DNA from: UBA5209 sp034002865
Lineage (GTDB): Bacteria; Patescibacteriota; Dojkabacteria; SC72
Length of the DNA stretch: 55,557 bases
Direction: 5' to 3'
NCBI GenBank assembly: GCA_034002865.1
Contig: JAVEZR010000003.1
Span: forward strand, 1-55,557
Shown here: positions 33,819-41,464 of the stretch, piece by piece
Layout of the letters: every line of letters begins with the position of its first letter
Position numbering within the stretch: position 1 is the stretch's first letter
Position numbers and translations under genes: made by a program
The notes under the pieces: generated by a model
Told to the model about the DNA's origin: nothing
The model's database searches: none
Seen by the model: the letters and a program-made list of their open reading frames with translations, nothing else

Positions 33819-34091
33819 CTACTTATTTAAAAGTTTCGTAACTGTAAGTATCTCCTCTATCATCTCTTCCTTTCTTTGTACTTTGTTAGACTCTAGCGCA
33901 TTAGCAAAACAGTGGTGGAGATGGCCCTCCATCAATGTTTGATTTGCTGATTTAAGTAAACCAATTACTGCAAGATTCTGTTGCATAATGCTTATACAGT
34001 ACTGATCCTCTTCTACCATCTTTATTATTGTCTCTATTAAACTCTTAGACTTTTTTAGATTAATTAGTGCTTTCTGTTTCTCGTTTTTCAT
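33819..34091 (-). CDS. csoR: CsoR-family copper-sensing repressor
   Basis: 90 residues, all-helical DUF156/CsoR family. The Cu(I) ligands are present with family spacing: Cys32, then His57 and Cys61 (C-x24-H-x3-C). Copper binding releases DNA. The probable operator is the palindrome at 37778-37798 in front of the operon, so the repressor would control its own operon. Confidence 0.9.
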   Translation of the reverse strand: MKNEKQKALINLKKSKSLIETIIKMVEEDQYCISIMQQNLAVIGLLKSANQTLMEGHLHHCFANALESNKVQRKEEMIEEILTVTKLLNK

Positions 34092-34106
34092 ATTAAAAAA
34101 TATAAA

Positions 34107-35117
34107 TTAAAATATAGGGGTTATTATCCCATTTGCTATCAATGTACCTAAGAGAGTATATATTGCAAAGAATATTACTACAAAGCCTGCAATCTTTAAG
34201 AATAGGTCTGAGTTTGTACTCTCTACTATCTTTTTAGAACCAAAAGAGATTAACAGAAGTACTGGTAATGTACCTAATGAGAAGATTAACATTACTAATG
34301 CTCCTTGTACGAAATTACCTGACATTACTGCATTCAGTTGCATAGCTTGTGTAAAACCACACGGTAGAAAGAATGTACCCATACCAAAGAGTATTGGAGT
34401 TAAGAATTTTGTGAATACTTTTCCTCCAAGGAGTCCTTTTGAAAGACTCTTAGGTAGGGCTAATTCAAGCCTCCTAAACCATGGGGATATATTTAAAAGG
34501 TTTAAACCTAGTATTAACATTACAAAGAAAAGAAGTACTCCAACAGCTATCTCTACACTTTGTGAAAGTATGAAAAGAGATCCTAATATCCCTAATACTC
34601 CACCTAGTAGGAAGAAGCCTACTACTCTAGATATATGAAAAAGAGCCATGGGTTTTAATCCTCCGTCACCTTTTGCATACATTGAAGAGAGGGAGAGGAC
34701 TAATGATCCCACTACTGCCATACAGGAAGAGAAGGAGGCTATTACTCCTAGAATAAAGATTGTAGGAAATGAGAGATCACTAGAGAACATAGAGTCACCA
34801 ATTGTTAGTTTTTGTATTCCTGCGAATATTATTAAAAAGAGTAATGCTATTAAGAATGCTAATGGTAATTTATCTAGATTAGCCTTCTTCTTTATAATCT
34901 CTGTCTTTATATTATATCCACTACCATCTATCTTTTTATTAATATCTGCAATTATTTTATCTGCATCTAGGGAGTCCTCTATTTCAAAGGTAAGTACTTG
35001 GGTTCTGTTATTAGATTTTACATTCTTTACTCCCTTAATATCTTTAAATTGAGTTTCTATATATAGCTCACATGAGGGACAGTGCATACCCTCTACATAA
35101 TATTTCTTTTCTTTCAT
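34107..35117 (-). CDS. HMA domain fused to a DsbD/SafE-like membrane domain
   Basis: 336 residues. Residues 1-65 form a heavy-metal-associated domain with the metal site MHCPSC (Cys13, Cys16). A first helix (about 85-105) and six further hydrophobic helices follow, including GTFFLPCGFTQAM and FSSCMAVVGS, typical of the DsbD/UreH-like sulfite-exporter superfamily. Such fusions are linked to copper handling or transmembrane electron or metal transfer. It lies two bases from copA, in one operon. Confidence 0.85.
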   Translation of the reverse strand: MKEKKYYVEGMHCPSCELYIETQFKDIKGVKNVKSNNRTQVLTFEIEDSLDADKIIADINKKIDGSGYNIKTEIIKKKANLDKLPLAFLIALLFLIIFAGIQKLTIGDSMFSSDLSFPTIFILGVIASFSSCMAVVGSLVLSLSSMYAKGDGGLKPMALFHISRVVGFFLLGGVLGILGSLFILSQSVEIAVGVLLFFVMLILGLNLLNISPWFRRLELALPKSLSKGLLGGKVFTKFLTPILFGMGTFFLPCGFTQAMQLNAVMSGNFVQGALVMLIFSLGTLPVLLLISFGSKKIVESTNSDLFLKIAGFVVIFFAIYTLLGTLIANGIITPIF

Positions 35118-35118
35118 T

Positions 35119-37341
35119 CTATATTTTTAAAAGTTTAAGTCTTAGTGAATTTGTAACTACAGAGAAGCTACTTAGAGCCATTGCTAATCCTGCAAATATT
35201 GGATTAAGAAGTATTCCCCATACTGGATAGAAAACTCCTGCAGCTATTGGAATACATATGATGTTGTAGATGAATGCCCAAAAGAGATTCTGTTTAATAG
35301 TTCTTAATGTTGCTTTAGAGATTTTAAAAGCTACTGGGATACGATTTAGATCTCCACTAAGAAGTGTAATGTCGGAAGTAGACATAGCAATCTCAGTACC
35401 TGTAGCCATTGCTATACTAACATCTGAAAGAGCTAGGGCAGGAGCATCATTAATACCATCTCCTACCATTGCTACATTACTTCCTTCCTTCTGATATTTC
35501 TCTACATATGATGCTTTTTCAGATGGTAGTACCTCAAAGTAGTACTGATCTATTCCTAGCTGTTTAGCTATATGTTTAGCAGCGTATTTATTATCTCCAG
35601 TTATCATTACAGTATTTATACCCATTGAGTGTAATCTATCTATTACACCCTTACTCTCCTCTTTAACTTCATCCGAGAGAGTTATACTTGCAAGTAGCTC
35701 TTTCTCATTTGTAAAGAGTACTACCGTTTTACCTTGATTCTCTGCCTTTGCAATATCATTCTTATCGATCTTTATACCCAAGCTTTCAATATATTTAGGC
35801 TTACCAATATAATACTTACCACCATTAATTTCACCAGAGATACCCTTGCCATCTATATTTTTAAAATCATTTATATCTAAATTCTTAGCATCCTTCTTCT
35901 TTAGGTAATTAACTACAGCAATTCCAAGTGGATGTTGGGATTGGGACTCAAGGGAGTAAATTATACTTTCATACTTAGGATTCTTTTTAAAAAACTTAAG
36001 TTTCTCTACTGTAGGTTTTCCCCTCGTAAGAGTTCCTGTTTTATCAAAGATTACTGTATCAACCTTATTTAACTTCTCAATACTCTCTGCATTCTTAATG
36101 AGTATTCCATTCTGTGCTGCTTTTCCTACCCCAACTATTATTGCAGTAGGCGTAGCTAAACCAAGTGCACATGGGCATGCTATTACAAGTACTGCTACAA
36201 AGGAGGATATTGCTAATGGGAAGAGAGTAAAGTCCTTGATTATGTATGCAGATATACTCCATGTGAGTATTGTAATCGTTGCTATGATGAGTATTACAGG
36301 TACAAAGATAGTGGAGATCTTATCTGCAGTTTTCTGTATTTCAGCTTTAGAGTTTTGTGCCTCTTTTACTATCCTTATTATATTTGCTAGTGCTGTTTCA
36401 TCACCAACCTTGAGAGCTTTAATTCTAAAAGTACCCTGTATATTGAGTGTACCTTCATATACTGTAGCACCATCTTCAACATCTAGAGGTATTGGCTCTC
36501 CAGTTAGCATAGACATATCTATTACTCCTGTTCCTTTTACTACCTCTCCATCTACAGGTATTTTAGAGCCTGGCTTTATCAGTAAAATATCTCCGTTTTT
36601 TATCTCAGATATCTCTATCTCTATCTGCTTATTATCTTTTATGAGTATTGCTGTCTTTGCTTGTAGTGTAGCAAGTTTCTTAATGGCTTCTCCAGTCTTA
36701 TACTTAGACTTATATTCTAGATATTTACCTAAGTATACAAATCCAATTACAACAATAACGGCATCAAAGAAGATACCATCTCCTAACGGTATACCAAGTG
36801 AGAATATATTGTTGATATACACGATAGTACTGTATATATACGCTGTAAATGTACCAACACCAATTAGTGTATCCATATTAGCGCTACTACCCTTTACAAA
36901 TCTTTCTATACCTCTTAGAAATGGTCTACCTGCACTTAGAAGAACAACTGTGGAGAGAATGAGTAATATACCGTTCATTACTGCGAAGGAGATATTCACC
37001 TTTGGTAAGCTTAGGAGAAACATAGAGAGTATTTCATAGATCATGAATAGGAAAACTAGTAGAGATATTGGGAGTAGGTATGTGAGTTTCTTTACTTTCT
37101 CCTGTAGCTGTATCTCCTGTATATTCTTCTCTTCTGTTAGAAGCTCATATCCATGCTTCTTTAATATCTTATTTATCTCATCTATTACTTTTTTAGGTTC
37201 ATTAGCTTCTATGTATCCACTCTCTGTTGCAAAGTTTACAGAGTAATTCTTTATCTCTTTATTATCTTTAAATACATTCTCAATATTTAATGCACATGTA
37301 GCACAGCTCATCCCTTTTATTACAAATTCCAGTTTCTCCAT
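35119..37341 (-). CDS. copA: Copper-translocating P1B-type ATPase
   Basis: 740 residues. One N-terminal HMA domain (MSCATC), eight membrane helices, the ion-site motif CPCALGLATP near residue 390, the phosphorylation motif DKTGTLT near 431, and GDGINDAPALA near 625. It pumps Cu(I) out of the cytoplasm using ATP. Second gene of the operon after the cupredoxin-like protein. Confidence 0.96.
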   Translation of the reverse strand: MEKLEFVIKGMSCATCALNIENVFKDNKEIKNYSVNFATESGYIEANEPKKVIDEINKILKKHGYELLTEEKNIQEIQLQEKVKKLTYLLPISLLVFLFMIYEILSMFLLSLPKVNISFAVMNGILLILSTVVLLSAGRPFLRGIERFVKGSSANMDTLIGVGTFTAYIYSTIVYINNIFSLGIPLGDGIFFDAVIVVIGFVYLGKYLEYKSKYKTGEAIKKLATLQAKTAILIKDNKQIEIEISEIKNGDILLIKPGSKIPVDGEVVKGTGVIDMSMLTGEPIPLDVEDGATVYEGTLNIQGTFRIKALKVGDETALANIIRIVKEAQNSKAEIQKTADKISTIFVPVILIIATITILTWSISAYIIKDFTLFPLAISSFVAVLVIACPCALGLATPTAIIVGVGKAAQNGILIKNAESIEKLNKVDTVIFDKTGTLTRGKPTVEKLKFFKKNPKYESIIYSLESQSQHPLGIAVVNYLKKKDAKNLDINDFKNIDGKGISGEINGGKYYIGKPKYIESLGIKIDKNDIAKAENQGKTVVLFTNEKELLASITLSDEVKEESKGVIDRLHSMGINTVMITGDNKYAAKHIAKQLGIDQYYFEVLPSEKASYVEKYQKEGSNVAMVGDGINDAPALALSDVSIAMATGTEIAMSTSDITLLSGDLNRIPVAFKISKATLRTIKQNLFWAFIYNIICIPIAAGVFYPVWGILLNPIFAGLAMALSSFSVVTNSLRLKLLKI

Positions 37342-37349
37342 ACTAATAT

Positions 37350-37754
37350 CTATTCAAATTTAATTGTGAATGTATACATTCCCATACTACAAGTACCTAA
37401 GACCTTCTCACCTTTCTCTGGTTTTCCTAAATCTATTTCTGTAATACCCTCTTGAGGTAGTATCTTGGTAATATTTAATTTTGGTATTCTAAATGATCTC
37501 TCACATCCGTATGAGTTTTTTGATTCAAGTCTAAGTACTGTTTCCTTGCCTGCTATTGCAGATATCTGTTGAGGAAAGTATCCTCCCGATCTAGATATTA
37601 CATTTATTATCTGTTTACCATTCTCTTCTGTCACTGCATTCGCAGTAGTAGCAGCTTTTACATCTGAGCCTTCTTTTCCTTTTGATGAACTAACAGCAAA
37701 GAAGATTAGTACAGCTACAGTTATAAGGGAGAGGATTATGGCCATGTATTTCAT
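37350..37754 (-). CDS. Cupredoxin-like, membrane-anchored protein
   Basis: 134 residues: an N-terminal membrane helix (MAIILSLITVAVLIFFAVS) and a small beta-sandwich domain with candidate copper ligands in GGYFPQ, SYGCERSF and CSMGM. It resembles cupredoxin_1 proteins that accompany copper ATPases and may bind copper outside the membrane for export or sequestration. First gene of the copper operon. Confidence 0.82.
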   Translation of the reverse strand: MKYMAIILSLITVAVLIFFAVSSSKGKEGSDVKAATTANAVTEENGKQIINVISRSGGYFPQQISAIAGKETVLRLESKNSYGCERSFRIPKLNITKILPQEGITEIDLGKPEKGEKVLGTCSMGMYTFTIKFE

Positions 37755-37777
37755 ATTTTTTCTTTACTATTTAATTT

Positions 37778-37798
37778 TATACCTAGGGGGTAGGTATA
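37778..37798. promoter_or_regulatory. CsoR operator over the copper operon promoter
   Basis: TATACCTA-GGGGG-TAGGTATA is a perfect 8-base inverted repeat around a G-tract, of the type bound by CsoR proteins. On the minus strand it reads into GGTATAAAAT, so it overlaps the probable -10 box, 24 bases before the cupredoxin start. This fits simple copper-relieved repression. Confidence 0.75.
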
Positions 37799-37946
37799 TA
37801 TTATTTACTTATTTGTTCTGTGTCAAGGAGTAACAATATGTTGCAGGAGAAAGGAATCTTTACACAAGAATATTAAAATGGTACATTAATATATATACTA
37901 GCTCATCGCTAAGAGGTTAGTGTGTATAAGTTAAATATGTATAAAT

Positions 37947-38252
37947 ATGCAAAAGAAACTGTATAGATCAGAGACAGACATTATGATTGGTGGTGTATGT
38001 GGAGGTCTGGGTGAGTACTTTGATATAGATTCAACAGTTATTAGATTGCTGTTCATTATCGTTCTTCTCTCTGCTGGTTCTGGAGTTTTGATATATATAG
38101 TGCTTTGGATAGTGTTGCCTACAAAGTCAAGTGTTGGTCTACCTTCAGATGAGGTTATAAATAAAAATACAGAGGAGATAAAAAAGAAGGTGCGTAAGAG
38201 TAGTAAGGGTATAACGAGGAATGTGAAATCAGATAGTAAGGTAAAGAAATAA
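37947..38252 (+). CDS. PspC-domain membrane protein
   Basis: 101 residues. The first ~60 form a PspC domain (LYRSETDIMIGGVCGGLGEYFDID then a long membrane helix to WIVLPTK), followed by a basic cytoplasmic tail. PspC proteins sense membrane stress. It is followed by two LiaF-like genes in the same direction, forming a probable envelope-stress operon. Confidence 0.9.
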   Translation: MQKKLYRSETDIMIGGVCGGLGEYFDIDSTVIRLLFIIVLLSAGSGVLIYIVLWIVLPTKSSVGLPSDEVINKNTEEIKKKVRKSSKGITRNVKSDSKVKK

Positions 38253-38275
38253 TTTTTTTAAATATTATTCTTGAA

Positions 38276-39286
38276 ATGAAAGAAATTTCAAAGAGATATA
38301 AATCTAGAGATGTAGTATGGGCTATATTTCTAATCTTTGTAGGCTCTATATTCCTTCTTAATACAACAGGTTTACTGGAGTGGGCTATATGGCTATATAT
38401 ATTAAGATTTTGGCCAGTATTTCTAATATTGGGTGGTATTAAATTAGTAATCGGAAATTCGGCTATTGCAGATATTGTGCTTGCTATAATATCTTTGATT
38501 CTTTTCCTTACTGTTGCTATTCTTGCCTACTCTTCATACACTCCTCGAAATGTTCTCTTCTTTCATGGGCCTGTGAATAGGGCTATTACAGAGCAGGGTT
38601 CACGATTTATACAGAAAAGAGACAGTGTAGAGAAGCAGATGGTTGTTGCGAAGGGGGATTTTCCAGACGATGTTATGAGTAAGAAGTTAGAGTTAAATAT
38701 TGGAGCTGCATATTTTGAGCTATCGGATGAAGATATCTCAAACTATCTTACAGTAGATTCTACATATCCAGGTCATTTCTCATCACCTAATATTGATAGT
38801 AAGTTAGTTGATGGGAAGTTAGATATGAAATTTAAGAGTGCACTCTCAAGCGGCTTTATGTTTATGAATAACCAGAGGTCAGAGTATGACTTAGTATTAG
38901 GTAGAGAGGATATTTTAACAGATTTAAGAATTTCCTTAGGTGCTGGAGAGGGTAAAGTCTTGCTAACAGATACAGTAATTGGTGGAATCTACTCCCAAGT
39001 TGGTGCTGGTAGGTTAGTAATAGATTTAAGTGAAAGAAGTATTCCTACAGAGAAGATCTCTATCGATGTAGGAGCAGGAGAGGTTGTATTACAGCTCCCA
39101 GAGGGAGTAGGATATTCATTGGAGTATGAACTAGGTATTGGCAATATATCAGGAGATGGTAAAGATATCGCTTCCTTTGTTGGTAGTGACAAGAAGTATG
39201 AGTCAGAGAATTTCGATTTAGCAGATATTAAGGTTAGTATTGTAGCTAAAGTAGGAGTTGGTTCTTTAGTAATAGAGAGTAAATAA
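38276..39286 (+). CDS. LiaF-like membrane protein (larger paralogue)
   Basis: 336 residues: an N-terminal block of four short hydrophobic helices (about 13-95, with FWPVFLILGGIKL) and a C-terminal beta-rich domain (about 140-336, with repeats such as SIDVGAGEVVLQLP and VGVGSLVIES) similar to LiaF and toastrack-type domains. These proteins act in envelope stress sensing. It lies 23 bases after the PspC gene. Confidence 0.78.
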   Translation: MKEISKRYKSRDVVWAIFLIFVGSIFLLNTTGLLEWAIWLYILRFWPVFLILGGIKLVIGNSAIADIVLAIISLILFLTVAILAYSSYTPRNVLFFHGPVNRAITEQGSRFIQKRDSVEKQMVVAKGDFPDDVMSKKLELNIGAAYFELSDEDISNYLTVDSTYPGHFSSPNIDSKLVDGKLDMKFKSALSSGFMFMNNQRSEYDLVLGREDILTDLRISLGAGEGKVLLTDTVIGGIYSQVGAGRLVIDLSERSIPTEKISIDVGAGEVVLQLPEGVGYSLEYELGIGNISGDGKDIASFVGSDKKYESENFDLADIKVSIVAKVGVGSLVIESK

Positions 39287-39303
39287 TATTATTTATACTT
39301 AAT

Positions 39304-39978
39304 ATGAAAAATAGTACACGTTTTATCCTTGGAGTTATCCTAATAGTATTAGGAATATTATTCTTGGTAGAGCAAACAGGTTTGCTTGGTGGTTTTACTG
39401 TCTCACTGTGGTCATTTGTATGGACTTTCTGGCCACTTCTTTTAATACTTCTTGGAGCTAAACTTTTAATAGATGGGAATAGTAATGGAGGTTTAATACT
39501 GTTGGTAATAGGTACAGTATTACTTTCCACCAATCTTTTCCATTGGAATTTCTTTGCAATACTTTGGCCTATTTTAATAATCACTATTGGTATTTCAATA
39601 TTAATTAAGAAAGATAGGGGATCTATTAATACGGGCAAGCACTCTAGTACTCAGGATCTTTTGAATGAGACAGTTGTATTTTGGGGAGTAGATAAGAAGG
39701 TTAAGTCTAAAGAGTTCAAGGGAGGTGAGATTAATGTTGCATTTGGCGGATGTACGATAGATTTAAGAGAGGCTAAGATAGCGAAGAGTGGAGCTAAATT
39801 ACATGTTAATTGTGCATTTGGAGGAGTTGAGATATTTGTTCCAAAAGATTGTAGAGTGGTAACAAATGGTACAGGTATATTTGGAGCTTGGGAACCCAAG
39901 ATTGAAGAGAGTGATATTACAGAGCCTGTATTAGAAATTACTGGAGGTGTAGCTTTCGGTGGTGTAGAGATTAAGTAG
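39304..39978 (+). CDS. LiaF-like membrane protein (smaller paralogue)
   Basis: 224 residues with the same plan as its upstream neighbour: DUF5668-like hydrophobic helices (FWPLLLILLGAKLL) and a C-terminal LiaF/DUF2154-like beta domain with INVAFGGCTIDLR and repeated FGGVEI. The two genes are probably ancient duplicates. It overlaps the end of ung by eight bases, convergently. Confidence 0.82.
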   Translation: MKNSTRFILGVILIVLGILFLVEQTGLLGGFTVSLWSFVWTFWPLLLILLGAKLLIDGNSNGGLILLVIGTVLLSTNLFHWNFFAILWPILIITIGISILIKKDRGSINTGKHSSTQDLLNETVVFWGVDKKVKSKEFKGGEINVAFGGCTIDLREAKIAKSGAKLHVNCAFGGVEIFVPKDCRVVTNGTGIFGAWEPKIEESDITEPVLEITGGVAFGGVEIK

Positions 39979-40579
39979 AGAGTGTCCAATCTATAGGAGG
40001 GATACTGTGTTCTCTTAAATATATATTTACCTTACTAAAAGGCTTACTACCAAAGAATCCTCTTCTTGCAGAGAATGGGGATGGATGTGGGGAAACTATC
40101 AGTAGGTGTTTACTTTCATCAATTAGCTTTTTTTTCTGCTGAGCATATTTACCCCAGAGTATGAAAACAAGATTTTCTTTCTGTAAAGAGAGCTCTTTAA
40201 TTATACTATCCGTATACTCTTGCCAACCAAGAGCTCTATGTGAGCCTGGGGTGTCCTTCTGTACAGTCAGTACACTATTTAAAAGTAGTACTCCCTTTTT
40301 CGCCCACTCTGTTAAATCTCCGTGCTTAGGGGTCTGTATTCCCAAATCATCTTCCAATTCCTTATAGATATTTCTTAAAGATGGAGGTATTTTAATACCT
40401 TTGTTAACGGAGAAAGCTAATCCATTTGCTTGACCAGTGCCGTGATATGGATCTTGTCCAATGATAACTACCTTAACAGTATCTATAGGGGTGAGCTCTA
40501 CTGCTCTGTACAGATTATCTCTTAATGGAAATACCTCATTACTTCTGTACGCTATTTCTTCAATATCTTCTCTTTTCAA
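39971..40579 (-). CDS. ung: Uracil-DNA glycosylase, family 1
   Basis: 202 residues with the water-activating motif GQDPYHG and the C-terminal HPSPFSARRGF, both intact, so it should remove uracil from DNA. The start is TTG at 40577-40579; no ATG lies in a better position, and the N-terminus is about 25 residues shorter than that of E. coli Ung. It is unrelated in sequence to the UDG-like cassette gene at 18490. Confidence 0.95.
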   Translation of the reverse strand: MKREDIEEIAYRSNEVFPLRDNLYRAVELTPIDTVKVVIIGQDPYHGTGQANGLAFSVNKGIKIPPSLRNIYKELEDDLGIQTPKHGDLTEWAKKGVLLLNSVLTVQKDTPGSHRALGWQEYTDSIIKELSLQKENLVFILWGKYAQQKKKLIDESKHLLIVSPHPSPFSARRGFFGSKPFSKVNIYLREHSIPPIDWTLST

Positions 40580-40642
40580 AATCTTTTTTAAAAGAATAGA
40601 AATTAGGTATAATGAATAGATATTAATTTAAAAGAGAGAGAA

Positions 40643-41215
40643 ATGCCATACGATTACGAAGAAGAAACAGGAACTGTAGAAAAAATTAAAACAGGAGAGA
40701 GGATAGTAACTGATAGTAATAGGTATGGGATCTTTGAAAGAGCGGATGTGTTAGATATCACTAAGGAAAATGTAGATGGTAAATTAAAGATATATGATGA
40801 GATATATAGCCAGTTCGCCAATCAGATGGGCTTGAAAGAGTATACCAATGACGCTTTCTATTACCATCATAATATTGAGGGGATTCCTGCAAAGTTAGAA
40901 ATGGCAGTTACTGTACTTTATGAGAATCCAGTATCAAGTGACTACTATTTCATTGTTGATTACAGTAAAGCATTGCAACCTAATCCTCCACTTTTAATGG
41001 TTAGGCTAGATGACAGGTTAGGGGTAGAGGGTAAGTCTAATCAGTTAACTGTTTGGGGATATGATAGTAGGGAGGAAAAGTTTACAGATGCTCGTGAAGT
41101 AAAATCTGTTGAGGATAATAGGAGAATATACAAGGATTTAATCTCATATCTTAATGGTTCGGATAGTAGTAAAGATGCATTCTTTAAGATAGCTTCTTCA
41201 GTATATACCTTTTAG
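40643..41215 (+). CDS. Unknown soluble protein
   Basis: 190 residues, acidic, alpha/beta, no signal peptide, membrane helix or recognised motif. A GAGAGAG ribosome-binding site lies just before the ATG. It is followed directly by the ileS T-box, whose promoter starts six bases after its stop. Confidence 0.65.
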   Translation: MPYDYEEETGTVEKIKTGERIVTDSNRYGIFERADVLDITKENVDGKLKIYDEIYSQFANQMGLKEYTNDAFYYHHNIEGIPAKLEMAVTVLYENPVSSDYYFIVDYSKALQPNPPLLMVRLDDRLGVEGKSNQLTVWGYDSREEKFTDAREVKSVEDNRRIYKDLISYLNGSDSSKDAFFKIASSVYTF

Positions 41216-41220
41216 TGTGA

Positions 41221-41226
41221 TATAAT
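41221..41226 (+). promoter_or_regulatory. -10 box of the ileS T-box leader
   Basis: TATAAT preceded by TGTGA, six bases beyond the stop of the upstream gene. Predicted RNA start near 41233. Confidence 0.5.
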
Positions 41227-41232
41227 CTTTTA

Positions 41233-41441
41233 ACACAAAGACCCAGTAATCACTGGAAAGTGGTGGAAAGAAAGCCTTTAGGTGAGTAGAATCCAACGGT
41301 TTGTTACCGAAAGTAAACAGGACCATATATCTGGTCTGTAAGGAGATTACAGTAATGTAATTTTGAAAAAGGGTGGTAACACGTATATGCGTCCCTTTGT
41401 AAGAATTGATACAATGTATCATATCTTACAAGGGGATTTTT
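41233..41441 (+). promoter_or_regulatory. T-box riboswitch controlling ileS
   Basis: A leader of about 210 bases. The T-box AAAGGGTGGTAACACG (41368-41383) pairs with GCGTCCCTTTG to form the antiterminator, and a competing terminator follows. The specifier was not fixed: AUC codons occur at 41291-41293 and in the loop of a CCAGT/ACTGG hairpin at 41243-41256. Uncharged tRNA-Ile is the expected ligand from the gene controlled. Confidence 0.88.
41392..41441 (+). terminator. Terminator of the ileS T-box
   Basis: A 13-bp stem (TCCCTTTGTAAGA with TCTTACAAGGGGA, one G-U pair) followed by a U-run at 41437-41441, overlapping the antiterminator partner. Confidence 0.88.
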
Positions 41442-41464
41442 GTTTAATATTAATAAATATATAA

